Shown: positions 1 through 9,352, counted from the stretch's first letter. The stretch: DNA of 19,182 nucleotides from Annulohypoxylon bovei var. microspora (GCA_022836615.1 MU405485.1:1-19182); one strand, 5' to 3'. Notes: a model not told the origin generated them from the sequence alone. Numbers and translations: made by a program.

Positions 1-714
1 ATTAATTAAAAATGTTATTTATAATAATAATAATAATTAATAATTAAAATATAATAATTAAATTAAACTTTTTTTATATAACGTATAAATATTACATATA
101 TTTAATTAAATAAATCGTTAATAAAAGTTTAAATAAATTATTTAAAAAATAATAAATTATGGATTTTATAATTAAAATTAAAAAAGTTAACGAATACGTT
201 TAAATTATTATAATTATAATTTAAAAACGTATAAAACGTATAATAAATTAATTTTAATTAAAAAGCTTTAAATATAAAATAAATAATAAAGTTTAATTAA
301 ATTTAAAAAATATTATAATATTATAATTTAAAAAAAAACTTTTTTAATTATATGCGAAATATAAGGTAATTAAAATAATTAACCCCCATGTGATAAAATT
401 AAATGTATTTATAAAAATTTAATTATAATTTTATATCGAATTATTTAAATTAATAATTATAAATTTATTATTATTTTAAATATAAAATAACGTTTAATTA
501 TTATTTTTTATTAATTAAAACGGCGAAAATTTTAAATATATTATTAAAGAAATTTTATAATTAAAAAGTAAGCGCAAAGGACGGGGCGTACGTAAAATAA
601 TATTAATTAAATGAAAAAGTTATGTAAAACCGACATAAAAGCCTTAAAAAAAATTAAAAAATATGGAAGCTTTAAAAACGTTTTATTAATAATTTAAAAT
701 AAGAAATAAAGTGG
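1..714. other. AT-rich mutated relic DNA, no gene recognised
   Basis: This stretch has no usable reading frame on either strand. In positions 1-300 I count one CA against six CG dinucleotides, and TA is in great excess, which fits RIP-type mutation rather than CpG deamination. Two small islands stand out: CCCCCATGTG near 384-393 and CGGGGCGTACG near 583-593. I could not align it to the chromovirus that fills the rest of the window, so it is probably a different dead repeat into which element 1 inserted. Confidence 0.6.
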
Positions 715-719
715 GTGAA
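715..719. repeat. Left target-site duplication of element 1 (GTGAA)
   Basis: GTGAA lies directly before the LTR start TGTAACGG. It matches ATGAA at 7061-7065 except for one G-to-A transition of the kind seen throughout the window. Five-base duplications are normal for Ty3/Gypsy integrases. Confidence 0.75.
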
Positions 720-936
720 TGTAACGGCGTTCAACTGCCGTTATTCCTGAGGTATATTAACAAAGTTAATTAATTAATATCCCGGCCGTAAAGCTAATAT
801 ATAAGGATTTTTTAAAAGAAATTATTTTATGGCTTCTTTTTTTTTAGCTTTTTATTTTAAATATTCTTATTAATAAAGTACGTGGTTTTATTATTATATA
901 AGTTTTATCTTAATTTGAAATTTGCTTGCCGTAATA
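720..936 (+). repeat. 5' LTR of element 1
   Basis: This LTR begins TGTAACGGCG and ends CCGTAATA; the final TA probably replaces the usual CA. It aligns over its whole length with 6844-7060. A 7-bp hairpin, TAACGGC and GCCGTTA around an 8-nt loop, lies at 722-743. A TATA-like TATATAA at 798-804 and AATAAA at 872-877 are the candidate promoter and poly(A) signal; the former recurs in all four LTRs. It is clearly richer in G+C than its 3' partner. Confidence 0.9.
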
Positions 937-1753
937 TAATATTTAAAGTTACTTATTCGTTTTATTTTTTTAATTTAAAGGCTTATCCTCGAGATTTTTT
1001 TTTTTCTTAAATATGTAAGCGCTTATGTATCGATTTAATTCTTTTTGAGTTACGATATGTTTAAAGCTTTGTTTTTAATTTGCATTTAGTTTTTAAAAGC
1101 TTTTATCTTTTTAAATGAAATTCTTTATATTAATGGTTATAAGGTTTTGCTTTTATTTGCGATAAAATATTTTTTAATATTATTTATTTTATTATTAATT
1201 AACGATGGTATTTAAATCGTTAAGTAAAGGCCTTAATAAAGATGTTAAGCCGTTTATTAATTAAGTTAATTAATTAAAACTTGCCTTTATTTTTTTAATT
1301 ATATAACCTTAAGCCGATAAATTTTTATTTGCGGTTAAAAAAAAGTTTTTAATTTTAAGGAAAGCGTTAAAACTTTTAATGGTTTAAAAAACCACTTAAT
1401 TAATTACTTAATAACGGGATCGAAAGCTTGTTTTTCCCTTTGAAAGGAAAGGGAAAAGAAAAGTTTTATTTATTAATAAATTTCTTAATTAAAATGAGCG
1501 TGCTTTTTAATTGGATTTATAATGAAACTTTATTATTTTGTTTTTAAGGTTTAATATAATAAGGGTAAATTTATTTTAAATTGTATTATTTATTATCTTA
1601 GATAAATTAATAACGTTAAAGGATTAATTATGGATTATTTCTTTTTTTTTTGCTCTTTTTACTTTTTTTTTTTCCTTTGTTTTCCCTGCTTTCTTTCGCG
1701 CCTTTTATTCTTTTATTTTAATTTGTGTGTTATAAAATCTGGTTATCCTTTTA
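937..1753 (+). other. Element 1 leader with primer-binding-site remnant
   Basis: The leader lies between the 5' LTR and the gag start. The sequence right after the LTR, TAATATTTAAAG, occupies the primer-binding position; a leading TGG is usual there and TAA would be its mutated form, so the primer tRNA cannot be named. A long pyrimidine-rich tract at about 1640-1720 has survived, as expected where C is not followed by A. No gene is seen. Confidence 0.6.
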
Positions 1754-2716
1754 ATGGAATAAAATAATAAGTTCGAAGAATTGGATAGCCTTTAACGCAC
1801 CTTTGGAATATAATCGATAGTTTTATCCTTATTCTTATTAAAGATTTATATTAAGAATTTACGTTCTTTATTAAATAAATTAAATCCTACGTTTAAAAAA
1901 TGGGAAGTAAATATGAGGAATAAGCTTTAAGTTAATTAATGGGAATTTCTTAAAGAATATATTTAATTTATATAATTTTGTTTATTTATTAAAGGCGAAG
2001 TTAAATTGATCTTTTAATCCTTCCTTGTTAAAAATAATATTAATTAATATATTAAAGTTAAATAAATGTACGATTTATTAAGGTTATTATATAATAATTT
2101 TAACGTTAAGGCTTAAATTAAAGATGATTTTTATAAGTTTAATATGCAATTAAATGAATAATTCTTTAAGTTTTATATGCTTTTTGTATTATTAATGAAT
2201 GAAAGGGGAATCTTGGTATTTAAGTGGAAAAAGGAATTAAATTGTTAATTAACCGTTGATTTTTATACTTAAGTATTTTATTATTATTTAAATAAAAAAA
2301 TAAAGTTTACCGAGTTTAAAGATTTTTATTTAATGTTGGTTTAATAATGCGTCGAAGTTATTTAAAAGAAAGTTAATTTTGTAATTTCTTAACTTTAATT
2401 TAAGGTTAAGGTTATTTTTAATGTTATGAAAATAATTTTTATTAATTTTAATATTTTTCGTTTAATTATGAAAATCATAACTTAAGCATGTATAAAAGAG
2501 CTTTTTTAAGCTCTTTTAATTCTTTATTAACATAACGTTTTTATAGTGTTTAATATGGATTTAATTTGTTATTTTTATGGGTAAAAGGGTTATTTCTTTA
2601 ATAATTGCTTAACGTGTAGCGCGAAAGTTGAAACGGTAGTTATTATCTTAAAAAAGAAAGTAATAAAATATAATAAAAACGATGTTAATTTGGAGTTAAA
2701 GGAAGATAATGTTTAA
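1754..2716 (+). pseudogene. gag: Element 1 gag (capsid/nucleocapsid), inactivated
   Basis: Frame 2 gives a Ty3-type Gag once in-frame TAA codons are read as former Gln. The ATG at 1754 is the best start I can see: it opens Met-Glu-stop-Asn-Asn-Lys, is conserved in element 2 at 12406, and nothing upstream looks like protein. The capsid part runs from about 1880 to 2400, with short recognisable strings such as KWKKEL, VDFYT and FTEFKDF. A CCHC zinc knuckle lies at 2567-2608: Cys, Cys-to-Tyr at 2576, His-to-Tyr at 2591 and Cys at 2606, with the standard spacing CX2CX4HX4C. The end is uncertain: TAA at 2714 may be the true stop or a mutated Gln. The product would have formed the particle and bound genomic RNA. 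Pol follows in the -1 frame. Confidence 0.8.
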
Positions 2717-5700
2717 ATAAAGTTTTTAATTTAAGCTTTTTTTTATATATTTATTTGTTAATATTTATTTTTATTAATTTTAATTTTTTTAATTTTATAA
2801 TAAAAGGATTATAATTTATGATTAATATATTAATTCGTTTATAAAATATAAGCGTGGTAGTAACGATATAAACGTTAATAAATATCGGAACATAAGCGTA
2901 TATAATTATTAATTAATGAAATACGTATTTAATAATAAATGTATAAAAAATTTTTATTATTTAATTTAATTAGTTTATTATAATTAAAGGTTTTAACGGA
3001 TAAGTTATTAATCGGATTAATAAAGTAATTTATATTAATATTTAAATGTAAGGTAAGAATTTTTATAACGTATTTATTTTTTTAATAAACTTAAGGGATT
3101 GTTTTTAATTTTAAGTAATATTAAGGTTTAAATTTTTAGCGGAATATGATATTATATTAAATAATTAACGTTAACGGTTAATTTTCCTCGAATCGTTATT
3201 TCCTTGTTATTATTACGCTTTTAATATTACGCTAAAATTTTTTACCTTTTAAAAAAATATAAATAAAATTATATAAAAGGATATGGAATGTTATAATTAC
3301 CTTTAATTTCGTACCTCGAAGGAAAGGTAAATTATTATGGCGTTTATATATTTTACGATAAATTTTATGGTTAAAATGGACCGATAGTTTTCCGTTATTA
3401 TCCCGCTCTTTTTTTTTTAACTTTTCGCTGAACCCTTGGTGCATTTTATATTATTATTTATTATAAACGTTTATTTAATTTTAAGCTTAACGTTTATTAA
3501 AGGGATGTTGCGTTTTTAATGGAGCTTTAACGTAATTTACGGGTTATTAAATGTTTTTACCTTATTATATTAAGAACTTAATTTAACTTTTAAGGAAAAG
3601 TTATAATAAAAAGACGACTTTATTTAAAAGCAAATTATAAAAAGGTTTTTTTTTTATTTATATAATTTAATTAAAGTGTTTTTAAAAAGAAATAACGATT
3701 CGTTATTATTTTATTAACTTTCCGATTATAAAATAAATTTAAAAAAAGGCGTTAATTTTATTAAGTTATACCTTTTTTATAATATGAGTATAGAATATTT
3801 ATAAGCTTTGAAAAAATATTTATTAAATTATTTATGTAAAAAGTGGATTGTATTTAATATGGTTAAATATGGATTCCTTGTTTTTTTTATAAAAAAACTA
3901 AAGGGTGGTTTAAGGTTTTATGTTAATTATTAAGAATTAAATGTTTATATTAAAAAAGATCGTTATTTTTTTCCTTTAATTAACGAAATGTTAAAAAGGA
4001 TTTTTAAGGTTAAGGTTTTTATAAAACTTAATATTTATTAAGCTTTTTATTACATTAAAATGGATCTTATTTTAGAAAACTTTATTACCTTTTAGATTTA
4101 TTTCGGATCGTATAAGTATTGCGTGTTTCTTTTTAGGTTAAGCAATAGGCTTAATGCGTTTTAAAAGTATATTAATTAAGCTTTTTTTTCGTTTTTTAAT
4201 AATTTTTATACAGCGTATATAAATGATATCTTAATTTATTTAAAAGACTTATTTTTTTACGAATATTATATATAATAAATGTTAAAACGTTTATATTTTG
4301 CTGATTTATAAGTCGATATTTAAAAGAATAAATTTTCGGTTATAAAAATTAAGTTTTTAAAGTTTATTATTTTTATTTTTAACGTAATTATTAATTAAAG
4401 TAAAATTAAAGTGGTTTAAAATTAAGAAACATCTTCCTAGGTTCGAAAATTTTAATCGTTTTTAAGTTTTTGTAATTTTTATTAACAGTTTATATCGGAA
4501 TATAATTAAATTATAAAGTTTTTATATTTTTTTATCGTTACTTTACATTAAATTTAAATTAATGAGTATATTAAAACGTTTAAAGCGTTAAAAATAACTT
4601 TAATTATTTTTTTAATTTTAAAGTATTTTTATAAAAGTTAAAAAGTTAAGTTGGAAATTAATGTTTTTAATGGGGTGATTTTTAGAGTTTTTTTATAATT
4701 AAATGAGTTAAGGGATTAATATTTAATGATTTTTTTTTTTAAGATAATAATTTTTTTAAAGTGTAATTATTTTATTTATAATAAAGAGTTTTTTATTATT
4801 ATAATAATAACGAAATTTTAAAAATATATGTTCGTTTTATTAAATAATAAATTCAATATATTTATAAATTATTAAGCGTTACAATATTTTATTATTAAAA
4901 GGATGTTAAATTCTTATTAAATTGGTTGGAATGAACATTTATTTTAATTTAATTATGAATTATATTATCGCCCGGAAAAAGAAAATGTGGTAATTAATGT
5001 TTTATTTTGAAAGGCGGTTAATTTGGTTATTTAAAAAGTAATTAAAGAATATAATTAATTTGTTATTTTATTGTTTTTTTTAATGTTTTACGGTGGAATA
5101 AATCTTCCATAACCTTTAATTAATAAGTCTTTAATAAATTTATTATTTTTAAACCTTTAATGTATTTTAACTGCGGTAAAAGTTTCTAAGGAAGGACCAT
5201 TTTAAGGTATTAGGTTAATTAATATTATTTTAACGGTTAATTGAAATGTTATTAAGTTGGAAATGTAACATGAATAAGTTAAGAAAAAAGAAAACGGGTA
5301 TATTTTATAAAATGGATTGTTATTTTTAAAAGAAAAATTAATGGTCTTAAATAGCGGGGAGTTTTATATTAAATTATATAATGAGTTTTATTGTTTTTTA
5401 AATTAAACGTATTTAAGTTAAAATAAAATATGTGTAATAATATTAAAAAGGTATTTATAACTTAATATAAAAGTGTTTGTGGATTGTTATTATGTTTATT
5501 ATAAATAATGTTAAAGAAATTAAAACCTTAAGGTTAAGTTAATAAACTTGTTTTAATTATTTTTTATCGGCGAATAAATGTGGTAATATATCTTAATAGA
5601 TTTTAAGTTTATACCTTTTAATTGCGAAGGGTTCGATTTAATTTTAATAATTATTAATTAATTAAATAAAAGATCTTTTTTATTATTTATATATAAAACT

Positions 5701-6798
5701 TGTATTATTATGCAATTTATAGATTTGTATTATAAGTATGTTTAACGTATTTATGGAACTTTTAAAACGATTACGTTTAATAAAAGTCTTTAATTTATGG
5801 TTACTTTTTTAAATAAATTGGTTAAATTTATCGGGGTAGACTTTTATAAATTAATAATGGAATATTTGTAATTTAATAACTAAATGGAAATTTTTAATTA
5901 ATTTATTTAAATAAAATTATGATTTTTTATGGATTATTTTTAAGATAATTAATTGGAAATATTGTTTTATTTAAATTTTATATATATTATTTAATTATAT
6001 TTAAATATAAGGTTTTTCTTTGTAAAAGTGGAAATGGGATTTATTTTAAGGATGATTTTTAATTAATAAGCTTGTATTTGTAAATTTAAAATCTTTTAAA
6101 AAAAGTTTAATTGTATTATTATTTAATTGTTAATGAAGTGTTAAGCCTTTATTATATAATGGGCCCGCGAGAACTTTTTATTAACATAAAATTATTAAAG
6201 TAAACAAGTTAATAAAAAGAAATAATTAATAAATTAAATAATGGATAATTAAGTGTATATTTATAAAGGTAATTAATAAATAAATTGCCCTTATAATGGT
6301 TTGGATTATCCGATGGTAAGTTTTTTTAAAGTGTTAATAAAGCTTTATTATAACGTTTTTAAAATTAACCTGTCCCCGAATATAAAAATCTATCGGGTTT
6401 TAAACGCGAGTTAATTAATTAAGGTCTTAAATAACTTAATTTTAAAGTAAATAATAGATTTTTTATTTTTAATGGAAATTAACGGGGAATAAAAATATGA
6501 AATATTTAAGATATTAAGTTTTAAGTTTTTTAAAGGAAAGTTTTAATATAAAATAAATTAAGTAAGTTGTGACTTTAATTTAATATAATATCTTTTTAAG
6601 GATTTTTTTAACGTATTAATTAAAGTAAAAAATTTTTATAACTTATACTTTAAGGCCACCAATCCCTTGGTTAAATTTTGGTAGTAAATTAAAGTTGTTA
6701 TAAAAAATAAAATATTAAAAGTAATAAATGAAAACGATTTATTTATTGTAGGAAAAAAGGAAATTAAAGGAATAAGTTATAAGCGTATTAATAAATAA
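2710..6798 (+). pseudogene. pol: Element 1 pol: protease, RT, RNase H, integrase, chromodomain; inactivated
   Basis: One frame (frame 1) runs about 1360 codons without an indel, broken only by stops at former Gln/Trp positions. Protease: LINIG at 2875-2889 stands where LIDTG is expected, and AEYDIIL at 3139-3159 matches the C-terminal ILG region. Reverse transcriptase: LRFYVNY and PLINEM (3973 onward), and YIND at 4216-4227 in place of YxDD. RNase H: LEINVFNGVI from 4651, then ELF, and YRPEKENV near 4966. Integrase: degraded zinc-binding region near 5370-5530, then Asp 5599, Asn replacing the second Asp at 5779, and Glu 5887, giving D-D(35)E spacing. A GPY/F-like stretch follows near 6450, then a chromodomain at 6496-6660 (EIFKIL, KFFKGKF, VSCDFN). 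Stop TAA at 6796. The protein would have copied and integrated the element; the chromodomain typically targets heterochromatin. The exact start is not visible. Confidence 0.92.
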
Positions 6799-6829
6799 TT
6801 TATTTTTTTTATAAACCGAATTTTCTTTT

Positions 6830-6840
6830 AAAAGAAAGGG
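6830..6840 (+). other. Polypurine tract of element 1
   Basis: An 11-nt all-purine run (AAAAGAAAGGG) ends three bases before the 3' LTR, the position of the plus-strand primer in LTR retrotransposons. Element 2 has the matching run at 17478-17488, also followed by TTA. Confidence 0.65.
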
Positions 6841-6843
6841 TTA

Positions 6844-7060
6844 TATAATAATGTTTAATTGTTATTATTTTTAAAATATATTAATGAAGTTAATTAATTA
6901 ATATCTTGGCCGTAGGGTTAATATATAAAGATCTTTTAAAGGAAATTATTTTGTAATTTCTTTTTTTTTAGTTTTTTATTTTAAATATTTTTATTAATAA
7001 AATATATAGTCTTATTATTACATAAGTTTTATTTTAATTTAAGACTTATTTGTTATAATA
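6844..7060 (+). repeat. 3' LTR of element 1
   Basis: At 217 bp it aligns without gaps at both ends to 720-936. It begins TATAATAATG where the 5' LTR has TGTAACGGCG, and ends TTATAATA. The terminal hairpin of the 5' LTR is destroyed here, so this copy is much more mutated than its partner. Confidence 0.9.
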
Positions 7061-7065
7061 ATGAA
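7061..7065. repeat. Right target-site duplication of element 1 (ATGAA)
   Basis: ATGAA directly follows the 3' LTR and pairs with GTGAA at 715-719, with one G-to-A difference. Confidence 0.75.
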
Positions 7066-7874
7066 AAAGCTTTTATAATTATAAGTTTTAAAAAACAAAA
7101 AAAGGGGGTATTATTACGAATTAAAAACTCGGAAAATTAATTAAAATAAAAATTAACGTAAATTTATATCATGATTATAAATGCAATAAGTGTGGGTTTC
7201 CATGATAAAATTATTAATAATTTTAAATAAATTATTAAAATTATTAAAATACGTATAAAAAAGGTTTCCACGTTAATTAATTTAATTTATACTTTTAAAT
7301 ATAAATATCGTAACTTTAAAAATAAAAAGTTATTACTTTTTTTATTTTTTTATTAATAAAAATAACTTTATTTTTAATTTTATATAACACAAATTTACCG
7401 TTATTTATAAAAACCGTTACATTTATAAAAAAATGCGTTTTAATAAAATTTAATTTTTTAAAAACGAAAAATTTATTAAAAATTAATTTTCGTACACGGA
7501 TTAAATAAATGGTAACGACGAATTAATTATTTAAAATGTTTATTTAATTAAAAATTTTTAATTTTTATATTAAAAATATTAAATTAATTATTAAAAAACT
7601 TATATAATTAAAAATTTTTAATTTTCACGTATAAAATTATTACGATTATTTAAAATAATTATATTATTAATTTTTTAAATTTAATTTAATATATATAAAA
7701 AAGGTTTTTAATTTTAAAAAAGTGGGTTAAAATAATTAAAAATGGTTTATTTAATAAAAATAATTTATATAAATGGTTTAATAAAAAACTTAATAAATAT
7801 AATTATTTAAAATATTTATTTAATTAATTATTATAATTTATTTAATCGTAAATTAATAATTTTAAATTTATTAA
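7066..7874. other. AT-rich mutated relic DNA, no gene recognised
   Basis: This is presumably the same host repeat as 1-714, now on the far side of element 1. It has no reading frame and few C residues outside CG. A short imperfect internal repeat is visible: ATTTAAAATGTTTATTTAAT near 7527 recurs with one change near 7803. A TGCAATAAGTGTGGG string near 7182 could be half of a zinc knuckle, but no frame supports it. I could not assign it to a family. Confidence 0.5.
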
Positions 7875-7882
7875 TTTTATTA
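7875..7882. repeat. Left 8-bp target-site duplication of the inverted-repeat element
   Basis: TTTTATTA here is repeated exactly at 8598-8605. The same A follows both, so a 9-bp reading is possible, but 8 bp leaves symmetrical element ends. Confidence 0.7.
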
Positions 7883-7983
7883 AAGCAATGTTAACCGCGC
7901 TGTATGTATGTCGCGGGGTTCCCGCGCTGTATGCGGGCCGGGCATCACAGGTACTTTCCCCGCCATACAAATCCCCATACAAA
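7883..7983 (+). repeat. Left outer terminal inverted repeat
   Basis: It starts AAGCAATGTTAACCGCGCTG and pairs with the right end. The motif CCGCGCTGTATG occurs twice, at 7895-7906 and 7922-7933, 27 bp apart, in both ends of the element; such subterminal repeats often bind transposase. Differences from the right end include AA for GG in TTAACC against TTGGCC. Confidence 0.8.
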
Positions 7984-8112
7984 CGCATGTACTTTCAATG
8001 CTCACCACGCCCACCCTTCAATTGAACTTAGAAAAATCCACGCGCCCACACTCAGCTAAAGCCTCCCAATCCCCCGTTTCCCACACTTTCAGTTTTGCGT
8101 TTCATTTTTTAC

Positions 8113-8207
8113 AATTACGCGATTAGATAGATCTCGAAAAGCGCTTTCGATTGATCTATGTTGCATTACTTAGAGATAACTGTGTGGGTGGCAAATCGGG
8201 TTGAAAG
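8113..8207 (+). repeat. Left inner inverted-repeat arm
   Basis: This arm pairs with 8286-8380. The outer 32 nt (around ATTAGATAGATCTCGAAAAG) differ at only two sites; the rest pairs more loosely, through TTGCAT, CTGTGTGG and GGTTGAAAG. Confidence 0.8.
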
Positions 8208-8285
8208 CTGGTGCATTTAGAAGTTTTTACCAAGTTGGTCCCGTGATACCCTTCGCGTAAGCCTTCTTACCCTACATGCGATTAT

Positions 8286-8380
8286 CTTTCAACCTGATTT
8301 TCCAGCCACACAGCTTTTTGTAAGGGATGCAACCGATATCAATTGAACGCGCTTTTCGAGATCTATCTAATTGTGTAATT
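8286..8380 (-). repeat. Right inner inverted-repeat arm
   Basis: It is the reverse-complement partner of 8113-8207, with the same 95-nt length. The DNA between the inner and outer arms (about 7984-8112 and 8381-8500) pairs poorly. Confidence 0.8.
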
Positions 8381-8500
8381 ATAATAAATTTGACCCCGGA
8401 TTGATGGGGGAAAAGGGGAGATTAAGACGGGGTGTGTAGGTATGGGTGGGGGAAAAGTAGGTTGAATTGATTGAATTTCGTGGGCTGCTGGTACCTTCAA

Positions 8501-8597
8501 TTGTATGGCGATTTGTATGCGATTTGAAGTACCTTGCGCCACCCCGCATACAGCGCGGGAAACCGGCGACATACATACAGCGCGGCCAACATTGCTC
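8501..8597 (-). repeat. Right outer terminal inverted repeat
   Basis: Read on the minus strand it begins GAGCAATGTTGGCCGCGCTG and matches the left end for 55 bp with five differences, then resumes at AGGTACTT and CATACAAATC. Confidence 0.8.
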
Positions 8598-8605
8598 TTT
8601 TATTA
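8598..8605. repeat. Right 8-bp target-site duplication of the inverted-repeat element
   Basis: TTTTATTA is an exact copy of 7875-7882, directly after the right terminal repeat. Confidence 0.7.
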
Positions 8606-9090
8606 ATCGATTTAATTTTAATAATTTTATTTAATTTAATTTTTTCGTTTTAATTTAATTTTATTTATTTTAATTAATTTAATTCATTTTATTTCATTTA
8701 ATTTAATATAATTAATTTAATTTAATTTAATTATATTTAAAATTATATATTTAAAATTCCTTATAATATAATAAAAAAAATATAAATTAATTTATTATTA
8801 ATTTTTTTTTTAAATCCTTATATTTTTATTATATTTATTTTTTTATTCGTTTTATTTTATATTAATTTTTTTATTATTATATTAATTTAAAATAATGTTA
8901 TATATTTAAAAAATAAAAATTATATTTATTATATTATTTTTAATTTATTAAAAAATGGTAAAAGTTAATTTAATAAACTTTTATAATAAAAGAAAAGAAT
9001 TAAATTAAAAAATTATTAAATAATTATATAAAATATATTTTAAAAAATATTATAAATAAATTATATGTTTCGTATAATATTATTTTTTTA
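8606..9090. repeat. AT-rich low-complexity DNA with TTTAA-type short repeats
   Basis: From about 8608 to 8750 the sequence is mostly TTTAA/ATTTA five-base variants. The rest is A/T runs with hardly any G or C. I see no gene and no match to the chromovirus copies. Confidence 0.65.
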
Positions 9091-9352
9091 TTTTTATTTT
9101 TATTAAAATTATTATTTTTATTAAAGTTATTATTTCCGTTAAAGGTTTCGTTTTTATTAAAAGTTCCGTTTTTATTAAAAGTTTTATTTTTATTAAAAAT
9201 TTCATTTTCATTAAAAGTTTTATTTACGTTAAAAGTTTTATTTTTATTAAAAGTTTTATTTTCGTTAAAAACTTTATTTTTATTAAAAGTTTTATTTCCG
9301 TTAAAAGTTTTATTTTTATTAAAGGTTTTTTTTTATTAAAAGTTTCGTTTTT
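9091..9352. repeat. 18-bp minisatellite, mutated (unit near GTTTTATTTTTATTAAAA)
   Basis: TTAA anchors recur exactly every 18 bp at 9103, 9121, 9139 and on to 9319, then once after 17 bp at 9336: about 14 units. The variable position before TTAA reads TTTA, TTCC, TTCG, TTCA or TACG, differences mostly of the C/T kind. Because 18 bp is six codons, it could have been a six-residue repeat in a protein, but no flanking frame supports this. Confidence 0.85.

Larger units (their letters stand above)
720..7060 (+). mobile_element. Element 1: complete but inactivated Ty3/Gypsy chromovirus (LTR retrotransposon)
   Basis: The element is 6341 bp with two alignable 217-bp LTRs, a leader, a gag frame, a pol frame (protease, reverse transcriptase, RNase H, integrase, chromodomain), a purine tract before the 3' LTR and a 5-bp target duplication. 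The integrase-then-chromodomain order places it among chromoviruses of the Ty3/Gypsy group. It cannot work now: dozens of TAA/TAG codons stand where Gln or Trp is expected. Nearly all differences from element 2 are transitions, and the pol frame itself has no indel. It keeps more G+C than element 2, so it is the best template here for the family. Confidence 0.93.
7883..8597. mobile_element. Non-autonomous inverted-repeat DNA transposon (MITE/foldback-like)
   Basis: This 715-bp unit has ordinary G+C in a very AT-rich background. Its ends are inverted repeats: 7883-7937 and 8543-8597 pair over 55 bp with five mismatches, and weaker pairing extends to about 7983 and 8501. A second pair of arms, 8113-8207 and 8286-8380, both 95 nt, flanks a 78-nt centre, so the strand can fold into a long interrupted hairpin. 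No plausible transposase is present; the short frames inside have no recognisable domain. The 8-bp duplication with long terminal repeats beginning (A/G)AGCAATGTT would suit a Mutator-like or hAT-like source, but the family is not proven. Its transposase would have to act in trans. Confidence 0.85.

Noticed and set aside
380..400. Possible shared motif between the two unassigned relics (CCATG...ATAAAATT near 388 and 7201)
   Set aside because: The match is short, needs a gap and lies in low-complexity DNA. It is not enough to link the two regions.
3232..3444. Minus-strand open frame of 70 codons
   Set aside because: It lies antisense to the pol linker of element 1, is Lys/Ile/Phe-rich as expected from AT-rich DNA, and matches nothing. 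It is a shadow.
720..7060. AT-rich organellar or bacterial origin of the window
   Set aside because: Chromovirus copies, five-base target duplications and C-to-T/G-to-A repeat mutation point to a nuclear fungal genome. No organellar genes are seen.
7182..7215. Zinc-knuckle remnant (Cys-Asn-Lys-Cys-Gly) suggesting another gag
   Set aside because: No His or Cys follows at the right spacing in that frame, and no neighbouring frame looks like Gag.
7908..8126. Plus-strand open frame of 72 codons in the inverted-repeat element
   Set aside because: It starts inside the terminal inverted repeat and crosses non-coding arms. No domain is seen, and a similar frame on the other strand (8363-8572) comes only from the inverted symmetry.
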